Positions 33,781 to 42,459 of a DNA stretch of 64,000 bases are shown one piece after another. Position numbers and translations under genes: made by a program. The notes beneath the pieces were generated by a model, which worked only from the letters and a program-made list of their open reading frames with translations, did not search any database and was not told the DNA's origin. This DNA comes from Klebsiella michiganensis (GTDB lineage Bacteria; Pseudomonadota; Gammaproteobacteria; Enterobacterales; Enterobacteriaceae): positions 558,001 to 622,000 of the forward strand of contig NZ_PRDB01000002.1 in NCBI RefSeq assembly GCF_002925905.1, written 5' to 3'. How positions within the stretch are numbered: the first letter of the stretch is position 1; each line of letters begins with the position of its first letter.

Positions 33781-34791
33781 TCAGCGGTAGAGCGCCGGAC
33801 ACTCCGGCAGAGAGACGGCGTGCTTTTCGCCATCCTTCAGCGACGCCAGGCCGGCATCACATACCATCGCCACGACAAATCCGTCCCACGATGATGGCCC
33901 GCTCATCTCCGCCCCCAGGTTTACCCGGTCAACGAAATTCTGCACCTCGCGATCGTAGGCGGTGGCGAAACGTTCCATGCAGGTTTTGGGGATAGCGCGG
34001 CTATAACCCTGCGCCGAACGGACGGTGGTAAGTGCCTGTTCGGTCAACGCGCTGATGGCATTTTCGCCAATCACTTCACAGCGAATGTCGTAGCCGTAAT
34101 CGCAGTTAACAAACAGCTCATCATCAATACGTACGCCGGATTCAGTTTCAAAAATCACAATCAACGGATCCTGCAGATGCGCGCAGGCTCTGCGCGTTTT
34201 CTTCTGCGGTTTATCGACGCGCACCGAAACGATATTTTCGTTAAGCAGATAGCGGATAATATCGATTTCATGGGTCGCCGAATCGTTAATCGCCATCTCC
34301 AGGGTGTAGCTCTCCGGCACGGAGGCGTTGCGATGGGCGCAGTGGATGAGCAATATTTCCCCCAGTTCACCGCTATCCAGAGTGGCTTTTAGCTGGTTGT
34401 ACCCCGGGTCGAAACGGCGCATAAAGCCCAGCTGCAGCATACGTTTGCCGTAGGCTACTTCAGCATCAATAATCGCTTTGGCTTCATTCGCGGTCGGGGT
34501 TAGCGGCTTTTCGCAAAACACCGGTTTACCTGCTTTAATGGCCGCCAGAATTTGTTCTTTATGTACCGGGCCAATAGAGCAAATAAAGATCGCATCCACG
34601 TCGTCTGATTGAATCATCTCGACTGCATCGTAATAGGGCTGAGCGCCATATTCGCGGGCAATAGCGTCGGTCACATTACGATTGATATCGCAGACGGCGC
34701 TGACCCTGGCGTTCTGGATAACCGTCTGGAAACGCTGGAGATGGTCGCGCCCAATCATACCCAAACCAATTAAACCGATATTAACTGTCAT
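33781..34791 (-). CDS. Gfo/Idh/MocA-family dehydrogenase (IolG-like)
   Basis: A 336-residue NAD(P)-dependent sugar or polyol dehydrogenase. The Rossmann motif is VNIGLIGLGMIGRDH, with the family EKP motif in VFCEKPLT and a catalytic-region His in SATHEIDIIRYLL. It resembles myo-inositol 2-dehydrogenase. The start at 34791 is preferred over 34803 because GGAGG lies 5 nt upstream. It sits 21 bp after the MFS gene and 23 bp before the EIIA gene. Confidence 0.92.
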   Translation of the reverse strand: MTVNIGLIGLGMIGRDHLQRFQTVIQNARVSAVCDINRNVTDAIAREYGAQPYYDAVEMIQSDDVDAIFICSIGPVHKEQILAAIKAGKPVFCEKPLTPTANEAKAIIDAEVAYGKRMLQLGFMRRFDPGYNQLKATLDSGELGEILLIHCAHRNASVPESYTLEMAINDSATHEIDIIRYLLNENIVSVRVDKPQKKTRRACAHLQDPLIVIFETESGVRIDDELFVNCDYGYDIRCEVIGENAISALTEQALTTVRSAQGYSRAIPKTCMERFATAYDREVQNFVDRVNLGAEMSGPSSWDGFVVAMVCDAGLASLKDGEKHAVSLPECPALYR

Positions 34792-34812
34792 ATATTCCTC
34801 CACGTTGCTAAA

Positions 34813-36237
34813 TCAGAATCTGAATTTTTGTTCAATTTGTTCGAGGGTTAACCCGCGGGTTTCCGGCAGGAACTTCACCAGCAGAATCAGCATTATGACG
34901 TTGGTAGCCGCGAAGAAGCCGAAGGTCATTCCGCCGCCGTAGCTGTTGAGTAAAATCGGGAAAATAGACTGAATGATGAAGTCAAATATCCATAAACCGA
35001 ATACCGCAAAACCCATTCCCAGACCGCGCATCCGCAGCGGGTAGATTTCCGCGAGCATCAGCCAGAATACCGGTGCGATCCAACCCTGCATAAAGGTCAG
35101 GAACACCAGCATCAGGGCGAGAATGATGTAGCTGGCACCGGTAAAGTTGGCGTGCAAGCCGCTGACGCCATCGACGGTTTCCATATGGAAGAAGAGCTTG
35201 AACGAGAGGCCAATCAACACCAGGCTAAGGGTGACGCCGATCTGTCCGGTAAAGAACATTTTCCGTCGGGAATGCCTGCCAATTAACAGCATCCCCAGTA
35301 GCGTGGCCAGAATAGAGACGACGCCATTAGCCACGGCGCCGGTCACCGCCGCCGCATCGCCAAGTCCGGTGGCTTTCAGCACCGTCGGCGCGTAGTACAT
35401 AATGGTATTCACGCCGGTTACGCGCGTTGCCAGCACAATCATCAGGCCGATCAAAATCAGCTGCAGTACCCATTTTCTCTTCAGCTCGTCAACAAATCGG
35501 CCATGGTTGATGCCAATCTGGCTCACCTGCTGGATATCGCGGATCTCCTGCTCCACCTCTTCGGGCCGACGAATCGTTTTCAGCACCGCAACCGCTTTGT
35601 CTAATTGCCCCTTACGCACGAAGAAGCGCGGAGACTCCGGCATTACCAGCATACCAATCCACAGCAGCGCGCCGGGTAGCGCCGGAATGGCCAGCATCAG
35701 CCGCCAGTTGTGCGACATGTCGGGATAGAAATTGACAATGGAAGCGTTGACGGAGTAAGCGAGAAACTGCCCGGTGACGATCATCAGTTCGTTGACCGTC
35801 ACCAGCCGTTCACGCTGCGCGGGTCGCGCTAGTTCTGAAATATAAATCGGTACCGTCACTGACGCACAGCCAACCGCCAGGCCAAGAATAAAGCGGGCGA
35901 TTATCATCGACGACATATCCCAGGCGACGGCGGTACCGAGGGCGCCAAAGATAAAAATCACCGCCACCCACAGAATATTTTTCCGCCGTCCCTGTCGGTC
36001 GGACAGCCAGCCGCCGCCGACAGAGCCGATTGCCGCGCCGAATAATAAAAACGATGTCACCAGCCCTTCCTGCAGAGGAGTGAGGCCAAGATCGTTTTTC
36101 ATGAAAATCAGCGCGCCGGAAATAACCCCGGTGTCGTAACCAAAGCACAGTCCACCGATGGTTGAGACGAGGGTTATTAATCTGATTTTCTTATCATTAT
36201 CTGTTTTACGACTTTCAGTTATCACATGATCGGTCAT
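34813..36237 (-). CDS. MFS sugar porter (IolT/XylE-like)
   Basis: A 474-residue proton-sugar symporter with twelve expected spans. Sugar-porter signatures are GYDTGVISGALIF in span 1, GGWLSDRQGRRKN, PESPRF and PETRGLTLEQIEQKF at the C-terminus. With an IolG-like dehydrogenase and an IolE/H-like isomerase downstream, the substrate may be an inositol or related polyol. It is the first gene of the operon, and the 379-bp upstream region contains a perfect 14-bp palindrome. Confidence 0.92.
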   Translation of the reverse strand: MTDHVITESRKTDNDKKIRLITLVSTIGGLCFGYDTGVISGALIFMKNDLGLTPLQEGLVTSFLLFGAAIGSVGGGWLSDRQGRRKNILWVAVIFIFGALGTAVAWDMSSMIIARFILGLAVGCASVTVPIYISELARPAQRERLVTVNELMIVTGQFLAYSVNASIVNFYPDMSHNWRLMLAIPALPGALLWIGMLVMPESPRFFVRKGQLDKAVAVLKTIRRPEEVEQEIRDIQQVSQIGINHGRFVDELKRKWVLQLILIGLMIVLATRVTGVNTIMYYAPTVLKATGLGDAAAVTGAVANGVVSILATLLGMLLIGRHSRRKMFFTGQIGVTLSLVLIGLSFKLFFHMETVDGVSGLHANFTGASYIILALMLVFLTFMQGWIAPVFWLMLAEIYPLRMRGLGMGFAVFGLWIFDFIIQSIFPILLNSYGGGMTFGFFAATNVIMLILLVKFLPETRGLTLEQIEQKFRF

Positions 36238-36351
36238 TTTGTTGTCCTGTCAGGGATGAGCGTTCTATCGTTTTGTTTTTATGAATAAAAAGATCACATT
36301 GCCGAACCAGATACGGCAGGTTCTGGCATCAGGAATACATTTGCACCTTTT

Positions 36352-36365
36352 TGCACCCGGGTGCA
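36352..36365. promoter_or_regulatory. Perfect palindrome, probable LacI-family operator
   Basis: TGCACCCGGGTGCA is a 14-bp perfect dyad centred on CG, as LacI-family operators are. An extra TGCACC half-site lies 10 bp away. It lies about 115 bp upstream of the MFS gene. The rest of 36238-36616 holds a minus-strand TGTGATC half CRP site near 36290, a GGGGAAC/GTTCCCC hairpin at about 36569-36598, and no gene I can support. Confidence 0.6.
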
Positions 36366-36616
36366 TTATTTAACAACTTGTTATACTCTGCCGGATTAAA
36401 AAATCCATAAAAAGTTATTTTGAAATATTCATTTCGTTAAGGGCGTCAACTTTTTGCTCATTGAATGGCCAATTTTGTCGATCGCAGTCACGATCCGCAG
36501 AGCTTGTTGCTTTCGGGGGAGAAAAATGCCTGGTTCAGGCTAATGGCCGGGGAGGAAGGCAATAAAAAGGGGAACCCGTGGGTTAATCCGCGTTCCCCAG
36601 AGAGCCGAAAAGCTCA

Positions 36617-37348
36617 TCAGGATCGCCGGGCGCCGGCGATACGCTGTCTGGCTTTTTGTTCAATATTTTCCAGCAGCTCCTGCACGTCGTCTTCATCGAT
36701 ATCGAGAAACTGGCCGTCCAGCAGGGCCGCGTGAATATCATCGCGGGTCACCGACAGGCCCAGCGGTACGGCTTTGGCCTTTACCTCTTCTGCGGCCAGC
36801 GGGTGCGGGTAGCGTCGTCCCACCAGGTTGTTGAAGACGATGGCCAGCAGCGCCAGCATCAGGGAATTGAGCAATACCGGCGTCAGAACAAAGTGGTAGC
36901 CTTCACTCTGCACCCCCGCCCCGCCGAGGATCGCCGTTAACGCCACCGCCCCACCCGGCGGATGCAGGCAGCGCAGGAAATACATACCGGCGATCGCCAG
37001 CCCCGCCGCCACGCCGCAGGCCAGCGCCAGGTTCGGGATCGCCATTCCCACTGTCACGCCAATCAGCGCCGAGAGCACGTTGCCGCCGACAATCGACCAC
37101 GGCTGGGCCAGCGGACTGCTCGGGACGCCAAACAGCAGCACTGCCGATGCGCCCATTGGCGCGATAAACCAGATATTGACCTCGCCTAACAGCCAGTGGC
37201 TGAACATGCTGGTCACCGCCAGTCCCGTCCCGGCGCCGAGAGAGGCCAGAACAATATGTTTTCTGGCAACCGGCAGGGCGTGCGGCTTGAGGCGACCGAG
37301 GAAAATGCGGATCCGCGAAAAGAGCGATCCGGGTAAAACGCTTAACAT
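36617..37348 (-). CDS. HPP-family integral membrane protein
   Basis: A 243-residue protein with about four membrane spans and the namesake HPP motif in FLRCLHPPGGAVALT. The C-terminal cytoplasmic tail is acidic (QFLDIDEDDVQELLENIEQ). HPP proteins are linked to nitrite or other anion transport in some organisms, but the role here is unknown. It is a single-gene unit, divergent from the SAH-hydrolase-like gene at 37534. Confidence 0.87.
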   Translation of the reverse strand: MLSVLPGSLFSRIRIFLGRLKPHALPVARKHIVLASLGAGTGLAVTSMFSHWLLGEVNIWFIAPMGASAVLLFGVPSSPLAQPWSIVGGNVLSALIGVTVGMAIPNLALACGVAAGLAIAGMYFLRCLHPPGGAVALTAILGGAGVQSEGYHFVLTPVLLNSLMLALLAIVFNNLVGRRYPHPLAAEEVKAKAVPLGLSVTRDDIHAALLDGQFLDIDEDDVQELLENIEQKARQRIAGARRS

Positions 37349-37441
37349 CGTGTAGCTCGCTTACGTCATAATAAGAACTTATGTTTCATTTTCTTTTTTT
37401 AACCTTATTTTAACAACCATGTCTTTGTCGTGGCTTTTCGT

Positions 37442-37458
37442 CATTCATTTTGTGAATG
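37442..37458. promoter_or_regulatory. Inverted repeat upstream of the SAH-hydrolase-like gene
   Basis: CATTCA-TTTTG-TGAATG is a perfect 6-bp dyad in the divergent promoter region, about 75 bp before the start at 37534. It could be a regulator site or a hairpin. No SAH riboswitch was recognised. Confidence 0.3.
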
Positions 37459-37533
37459 TAAAAACGGCGCGCGCTACGTTAAAATCCCCTCACCTCTGGG
37501 TATCAGCATTCTATGGATTGAAGGTCAAACACG

Positions 37534-38643
37534 TTGAATAACAAGATAAAATTAGAGAAAGAGATCGCATGGGCCAGTCAGAATATGCCGCGCACCCTGC
37601 GTCAGGTCGCCGCCCTGCCGGATCTCAGCCAGGTGCGTCTCGCCTGCTGTATGCACCTCGATATGAAAATGATCCCCCTGGTGCAGGGAATTCTGGAGAA
37701 AGGGGCGAAGGTTTTTCTTACCACCTGTAACCCAACGACGGTGCAGGATGACGTGGTCGCCTGGCTGGTAGAGCGCGGCGCGGAAGCCTGCGCCTGGCGG
37801 GATATGAGCGACGCCGACTGGCAGCAATCCTGGGAAAAAGCGATTGCCTGGCAGCCGACGCATCTGTGCGAAATGGGCGCGGATATTACCACCCTACTGC
37901 ATCAGCGCGGGGAGTTTGGCAACATCGTCGCGGGCCTTGAGGCGACCGGCTCTGGCGTTAGCCGCCTGGGCGATATTCGCCCCGGCTACCCGATTTTTAA
38001 CTGGGATGATTTGCCGGTTAAGGAAGGTCTGCACAACCGTCATATGGTCGGCCTGACCGCCTGGCACACCTTTTTCCAGACGACCCACCTGACCCTGCAT
38101 GAGAAAAAAGTGCTGGTCATCGGCTATGGTCTGGTTGGCCAGGGGGTTGCGGCGGCGGCGAAGGCCTTCGGCGGCCAGGTGATGGTGGCGGAAATCGACC
38201 CGGCGCGGAGACTACAGGCGGCCTACGATGGCTGGCACGTCGTTGAATTACAGGAGGCGATTGCCTCCGCGGATGTGGTGGCCACGGCGACCGGCGGTAA
38301 AAAAGTCGTTAACCGCCAGGCGCTGGATAAGTCCAAAGACGGGGTGTTTATTCTCAACGTGGGTCACGTGGCGGAAGAGATTGACTGTGAGTACCTGCGC
38401 CAGTTCCGTCATGAAGAGGTCATGCCCTATATCAACGCTTACCGGATGGGCGATAAAACCGTTTATCTGATGGCGAACGGTTCAATGCTCAACCTGACCG
38501 CGGGCTTTGGCGATAGCCTGAACGCCTTTGATGTGACCCTGGCGGTAATGGCCAGCGGCATTCAGCATATCGTGACCGACGGCATGACGGCGCCGGCAGA
38601 TGTTTACCTCCTGCCGCAGAGCGTATGGCAAAAAGCGCTGTAA
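37534..38643 (+). CDS. S-adenosylhomocysteine hydrolase-like NAD-binding protein
   Basis: A 369-residue member of the SAH-hydrolase superfamily, shorter than true SAH hydrolases (about 430-470). Visible family blocks are RLACCMHLDMKMIPLVQGI, TTCNPTTVQDDVVAWL, the NAD motif VLVIGYGLVGQGVAAAAKAFG-like (GxGxxG) and VNVGH-type FILNVGHVAEEID. Enterobacteria normally recycle SAH by Pfs and LuxS, so this may act on a related adenosyl or thioether compound. The start appears to be TTG 37534 with AAGG upstream; no ATG occurs before the conserved region. Confidence 0.8.
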   Translation: MNNKIKLEKEIAWASQNMPRTLRQVAALPDLSQVRLACCMHLDMKMIPLVQGILEKGAKVFLTTCNPTTVQDDVVAWLVERGAEACAWRDMSDADWQQSWEKAIAWQPTHLCEMGADITTLLHQRGEFGNIVAGLEATGSGVSRLGDIRPGYPIFNWDDLPVKEGLHNRHMVGLTAWHTFFQTTHLTLHEKKVLVIGYGLVGQGVAAAAKAFGGQVMVAEIDPARRLQAAYDGWHVVELQEAIASADVVATATGGKKVVNRQALDKSKDGVFILNVGHVAEEIDCEYLRQFRHEEVMPYINAYRMGDKTVYLMANGSMLNLTAGFGDSLNAFDVTLAVMASGIQHIVTDGMTAPADVYLLPQSVWQKAL

Positions 38644-38663
38644 GCACGTGCGCTGAATAATTT

Positions 38664-39000
38664 TCCCGGAGGCGGCGCGCTGCGCCTGTCCGGGCTACCA
38701 GCCCGCAGACGGTGATGCACCCGTAGCCCGGTCATACAGCAGCGCCACCGGGAAGAAGCCGCACCGATACATTAATCCCGGCACATTCCCCGGGTTGCGG
38801 CGCTGCGCGCCTTACCCGGGCTACCGGTCCGCAGACGGCTGTAACCCCGTAGCCCGGCTAAGCGCAGCGCGAGCCGGGAGAAACCACGCCAATCCGTCAC
38901 TCCGACACATTCCCCGCAGGCGGCGCGCTGCGCCTTGCCCGGGCACCGGCCCGCAGACAGCGGTGGACTGGTAGCCCGGTCAGCGCAGCGCCACCGGGAA
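38664..39000. repeat. Cluster of REP/BIME-like palindromes
   Basis: Three tandem units built from GTAGCCCGG and CCGGGCTAC-type inverted arms with AGCGCAGCG cores and CACCGGGAA ends. They fill the 368-bp gap between the SAH-hydrolase-like gene and cobS, which converge here. The units are similar but not identical. They may stop transcription from both sides. I see no gene in the gap. Confidence 0.8.
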
Positions 39001-39011
39001 TAAAACAATGC

Positions 39012-39752
39012 CTACAGCAGGGCCAGCAGAAATATGACTTCGCCCAGCTCAATCGCCGCGCCTAATGTGTCACCGGTTTGCCCGCCCAGGGTACGCTTCA
39101 GCGCCTGACCCAGCGCCCAAACCAGCACCAGAGTGATAAGCGCCGCCCGCAGACCGTTGACCCCGAGCAGCAGCGTCGCCAGCGCCAGCGCGATCCCCAT
39201 GGTAATCAGCATCTGCCGCAGCGTGATTTTGCCGATAAATAAGTTGCCCAGCCCCTCTTCCCGGGCGTAGCGCTGACGATACATCAGCAGCACCGCCATA
39301 CCGCGGCCGACGGCGCAGGCGGCAGCCAGCGCGGCAAGCGCCGACGTGCCGCGCAGCGCCACTTCGCTGACCACCAGCACTTTGGCAACCAGCACAAAAA
39401 TCAGCGCCAGCCCGCCGTGAGTGCCCAGCCGACTGTCGCGCATGATTTCCAGCATCCGCTCGCGGCGGCGGGCGGAAAAGATGCCATCGCAGGTATCCGC
39501 CAGCCCATCAAGATGGAACCCGCCGGTCAACAGCGCCAGCGCCAGCACGCCGAGCAGCGCGGCGAGCGGGCCGCCGCACCACGGCTGCAGCAGCATCACA
39601 ACGGCGCCAGCAATCGCCCCCAGCAGCAGCCCCACCAGGGGAAATGTAATGATACTGCGTTGATATTGTTCAATTTCCAGCCCCTGGGATAAACGCGCCG
39701 GGACCGGCAGGCGGCTGATAAATGATAATGCGGTAAAAAAAGACTTAATCAT
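39012..39752 (-). CDS. cobS: Cobalamin 5'-phosphate synthase CobS
   Basis: The integral membrane enzyme that joins adenosylcobinamide-GDP and alpha-ribazole in the last steps of B12 assembly. It has 246 residues. Recognisable CobS features are FISRLPVP near the N-terminus, [16 protein letters not shown] with the acidic metal motif, [14 protein letters not shown], and [22 protein letters not shown] precedes the ATG. Upstream lies only a broken cobU and no cobT, so its pathway partners are missing from this site. Confidence 0.94.
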   Translation of the reverse strand: MIKSFFTALSFISRLPVPARLSQGLEIEQYQRSIITFPLVGLLLGAIAGAVVMLLQPWCGGPLAALLGVLALALLTGGFHLDGLADTCDGIFSARRRERMLEIMRDSRLGTHGGLALIFVLVAKVLVVSEVALRGTSALAALAAACAVGRGMAVLLMYRQRYAREEGLGNLFIGKITLRQMLITMGIALALATLLLGVNGLRAALITLVLVWALGQALKRTLGGQTGDTLGAAIELGEVIFLLALL

Positions 39753-39822
39753 TGAGTGATGACTCCTGTCGATAAACCCCGCGGCAGCGGTTATTCACGC
39801 CCGCCACCGACCGTGACCTGAC

Positions 39823-40035
39823 TTATCCGCGCGGCTGCCGCGCGGAGAAAGCCTGCCCGCGTTCTTCCAGCCGCCAGTGGGCAAGCCGGGTATCACGGTG
39901 GTGTTGAATGCGCGCGGCCATTTGGTTGTCGGAGAGCCGGGAGGTAGCGATGAAGATCGCCGAAACGAAAGAGTTGAGTAAAGATTCGGCGTCACGGCGT
40001 TGGCCGCTAAGCGCGTCGCCGGTCATCAGTATCAT
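39823..40035 (-). pseudogene. cobU: Truncated cobU remnant
   Basis: A 70-codon frame reads MILMTGDALSGQRRDAESLL, then AIFIATSRLSDNQMAARIQH and HRDTRLAHWR. This is the first third of CobU (normally about 180 residues, starting MILVTGGARSGKSRHAE). The nucleotide-binding GGARSGKS has decayed to GDALSGQR, so even this part would be inactive. It ends where homology stops. It lies directly upstream of cobS, on the same strand, in the usual cobU-cobS order. A promoter-like GGTATACTT lies upstream. Confidence 0.85.
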
Positions 40036-40228
40036 CGCGGCGGCACCTGTTGCAGGGACAGCATGAGATAAACCCTTCCGATATCAATATGTTTACGGCG
40101 GAAGTATACCAAATTCCTGGGTAAAGGTTCAGCGTCGCGCGGGCGGTTTTGCTAAGGAACTGTGAGGTCACGCAAGAGGAAGAAGAGAAACTCCGGCAGC
40201 GAGCGCCGCCGGAGCGCATTAACGGGGC

Positions 40229-40564
40229 TTACTCGGCAGATTTATCTTCGACTTTCGCTTCGCCCATCGCTTTCAGCTTTTTAGAGATATCGCGACGTTC
40301 TTTGGAGATCTCGGCGTTTTTGATGATGTAATCGTCAACGCGATCTTCGTAATCGCTCTTCATGCTGGCGATGATGCCCTGAATAGCTTCAACGCTCATG
40401 CCCGGCTTGATGTAGTCGCTCAGGTTGTCCAGCAGCAGTACGCGCTTCTGGTTATCACGGATCTTTTTCTCAACGTCCTGAATTTCACGCTGCAGTTTGT
40501 TCTTACGACGGTACAGGCGAACAAACTCCAGTACGTCCTGGAAAGAAGGCTTAGTTGTTTCCAT
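40229..40564 (-). CDS. yeeX: DUF496 family protein YeeX
   Basis: A 111-residue, highly charged, mostly helical and probably coiled-coil protein. The sequence ([40 protein letters not shown]) is that of E. coli YeeX. Its order before yeeA and sbmC is the same as in E. coli. The function is not established. Confidence 0.95.
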   Translation of the reverse strand: METTKPSFQDVLEFVRLYRRKNKLQREIQDVEKKIRDNQKRVLLLDNLSDYIKPGMSVEAIQGIIASMKSDYEDRVDDYIIKNAEISKERRDISKKLKAMGEAKVEDKSAE

Positions 40565-40732
40565 TTTTATACCCCTAATATTTGAGATTCGGATTCGCTA
40601 AAGCGACTGCTACATAGGGCTAACATAACTGTTAGCAGCCGCTGATGACAATGTTTTTTCCTTTGCCGTTATCATAACCCTAAACGCTGCTGAATCGAAG
40701 CAAGCGATGGAAAAACCACGTGAGTCTGGTCT

Positions 40733-41791
40733 TTATTTACGCAACGCACGGCAGATTAAATGCGACAGCAGTTCGAGCTGGCGCGCCAGCTCGATAGTTA
40801 ACCAGACATAACCGTGAATGGGCGTTTCGGAGAAATTGTCGTCCTGCTGCTCTTTGATGAGCTGGCGCAGTTCGGCCACAATTTCGTTGAGCTTTTCATT
40901 GTTGGCAAGAATCGGCTGCGGATTGCCCTCATACAATGCGTGGGCGATAGTCAGCAATGTTTGCTGGGTCATTTGCTGAGTTTCGCGCAGCGTATGAGCG
41001 TTAAGCATCACGAAGTGGCCGGGACGCGACGCCCAGTAGGCGTTGATTTGCAGCTCCAACATGCACACCAGGTTACGGCTGACGGTCTGGATCGCCTCAA
41101 AGATGGCCTTCTGGATATGCGTCTCTTTGCTGGCAGGAGTAATTAATCCGCGCATTTTCACCACGTCGTTAAGCACCTTCTGCATATGCTTTTCCAGACG
41201 CGGACGCTCAACGAGGTTCGGCGAGAAGCCCGCCTGATACAGACGGTTGAAGGCGGTGACGTAGCTGGCCATCTGGATGCGCCAGTGCAGGAAAGCCCGC
41301 TGCGGCCAGATACCGGTAAACAGCATCGCCAGCAGGGAGCCGAAGATAACGTCGCCGCTTCGCCACAGCGCGGTGGTCATGTCGCCCGGCGGCGCGCCGA
41401 CCACTACCGCCAGGGTGATGCCGATCAGCAGCGCCTGGTAGGGCTTTTTGCCCAGCGCCAGCCAGCCGCAGAGGAACATCGCCACCGCGCACCACAGCAG
41501 CATAATGGGCAGAGAGATAAGCTCCAGCTTGAGCGCCACCAGCCCGAGCGCCGAGCCGAGGATCGTGCCGCCGATACGTTCAAACGCGCGCGGTACGACG
41601 TTTCCCCAGAAGGAGATAGGCCCCATCACCACCACCAGGGTGATGAGGGGCCAGGTGCCTTCAGGAACGTTAAGCAGGCGCACCAGCACAAAGGTGAGCA
41701 CAAAGGCCAATGCTATTCGCACGCCATGGACGATGCGGTAATGGCGATACAGCCGAATTTCAAATGGCTTAAGTGATTTATCCGCGCGCAC
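40733..41791 (-). CDS. yeeA: FUSC-type inner-membrane protein YeeA
   Basis: A 352-residue protein of the fusaric-acid-resistance/aromatic-acid exporter-like family. It has about six N-terminal membrane spans (IALAFVLTFVLVRLLNVPEG; PLITLVVVMGPISFWGN) and a helical cytoplasmic C-terminal half. Position between yeeX and sbmC matches E. coli YeeA. The exported substrate, if any, is unknown. Confidence 0.93.
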   Translation of the reverse strand: MRADKSLKPFEIRLYRHYRIVHGVRIALAFVLTFVLVRLLNVPEGTWPLITLVVVMGPISFWGNVVPRAFERIGGTILGSALGLVALKLELISLPIMLLWCAVAMFLCGWLALGKKPYQALLIGITLAVVVGAPPGDMTTALWRSGDVIFGSLLAMLFTGIWPQRAFLHWRIQMASYVTAFNRLYQAGFSPNLVERPRLEKHMQKVLNDVVKMRGLITPASKETHIQKAIFEAIQTVSRNLVCMLELQINAYWASRPGHFVMLNAHTLRETQQMTQQTLLTIAHALYEGNPQPILANNEKLNEIVAELRQLIKEQQDDNFSETPIHGYVWLTIELARQLELLSHLICRALRK

Positions 41792-41889
41792 AACCTACTC
41801 CGACACAACGAAAAGGCCAATTGTAACTGCTTTTTCGCCGCAAGCATCACGCGAATGTAATAAACCTTGTCAAACGAAGGGACAATGTT

Positions 41890-42363
41890 CTACTTCACCG
41901 CCGGCTCGACCGCGACATACATATCAATATCCCAGTAGCCGTCCTGGTTACCATCGTTAAGATAGACTTCAAAACAGGGCTTCATCGCCATCTGATGGGT
42001 TTTGCTTTCCATCAGGCTCTCGAAGAACTGGTACCACGGCGTCGCAAAGTCAAAATTCTCGACTCTGGCACGGGCAACCGCATAATCCCCGCCGGCGATT
42101 TCGGTCATCATCACGCCTTCGCTACCCTCAGGAATCTGGTAGTCGTCCGCCACCGTGACGGCGGTATCGCAGCGCAGCTTTTCCGCCGGGACTTCGTCCG
42201 GGTTGTCGTAGTAAACGGCCACCCACTCCTGCGCCGGCACCTGGCTGTTATCGACCCACATCATCAGCTGTTCAAACCCCTGTTTTACCGTCTGCTCCCA
42301 GGGACCGACCAGATGAAAACCAGCAATTTTCTTCTTGCCTACGGATTTAACGTTATAGTCCAT
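41890..42363 (-). CDS. sbmC: DNA gyrase inhibitor SbmC (GyrI)
   Basis: A 157-residue GyrI-like protein that moderates DNA gyrase and protects against some gyrase poisons. It matches E. coli SbmC ([58 protein letters not shown]). GGAGG precedes ATG 42363. E. coli sbmC is LexA-controlled. Here a 1.9-kb group II intron ends 24 bp upstream of the start codon and separates it from the original promoter and LexA-like box, so expression should need read-through and splicing or a new promoter. Confidence 0.95.
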   Translation of the reverse strand: MDYNVKSVGKKKIAGFHLVGPWEQTVKQGFEQLMMWVDNSQVPAQEWVAVYYDNPDEVPAEKLRCDTAVTVADDYQIPEGSEGVMMTEIAGGDYAVARARVENFDFATPWYQFFESLMESKTHQMAMKPCFEVYLNDGNQDGYWDIDMYVAVEPAVK

Positions 42364-42426
42364 GCTGCCTCCACTGTTGATAAAATGTCGCGGTAGGGAT
42401 ACCCGTTACCGGGTACCCCCCGCACA

Positions 42427-42459
42427 GATCCCGGCGTGCGCTATTCACGCACCGGGCTC
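42427..42459 (-). ncRNA. Group II intron domain V
   Basis: A 33-nt hairpin on the minus strand: GAGCCCGGTGCGTG, then AATAGC, then GCACGCCGGGATC. It has the catalytic AGC triad near its 5' end, complementary arms and a bulge, as in domain V. The stop codon of the maturase (TGA, 42445-42447) falls inside it. Confidence 0.85.

Noticed and set aside
36465..36734. 89-codon plus-strand frame between the MFS and HPP genes
   Set aside because: It overlaps the HPP gene antisense, and its translation has no recognisable features.
37349..37533. SAH riboswitch before the SAH-hydrolase-like gene
   Set aside because: Only a short dyad is visible; I could not assemble the conserved riboswitch core.
38664..39000. 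Possible CRISPR array
   Set aside because: Repeats are imperfect palindromes of REP type, without constant-length spacers or cas genes.
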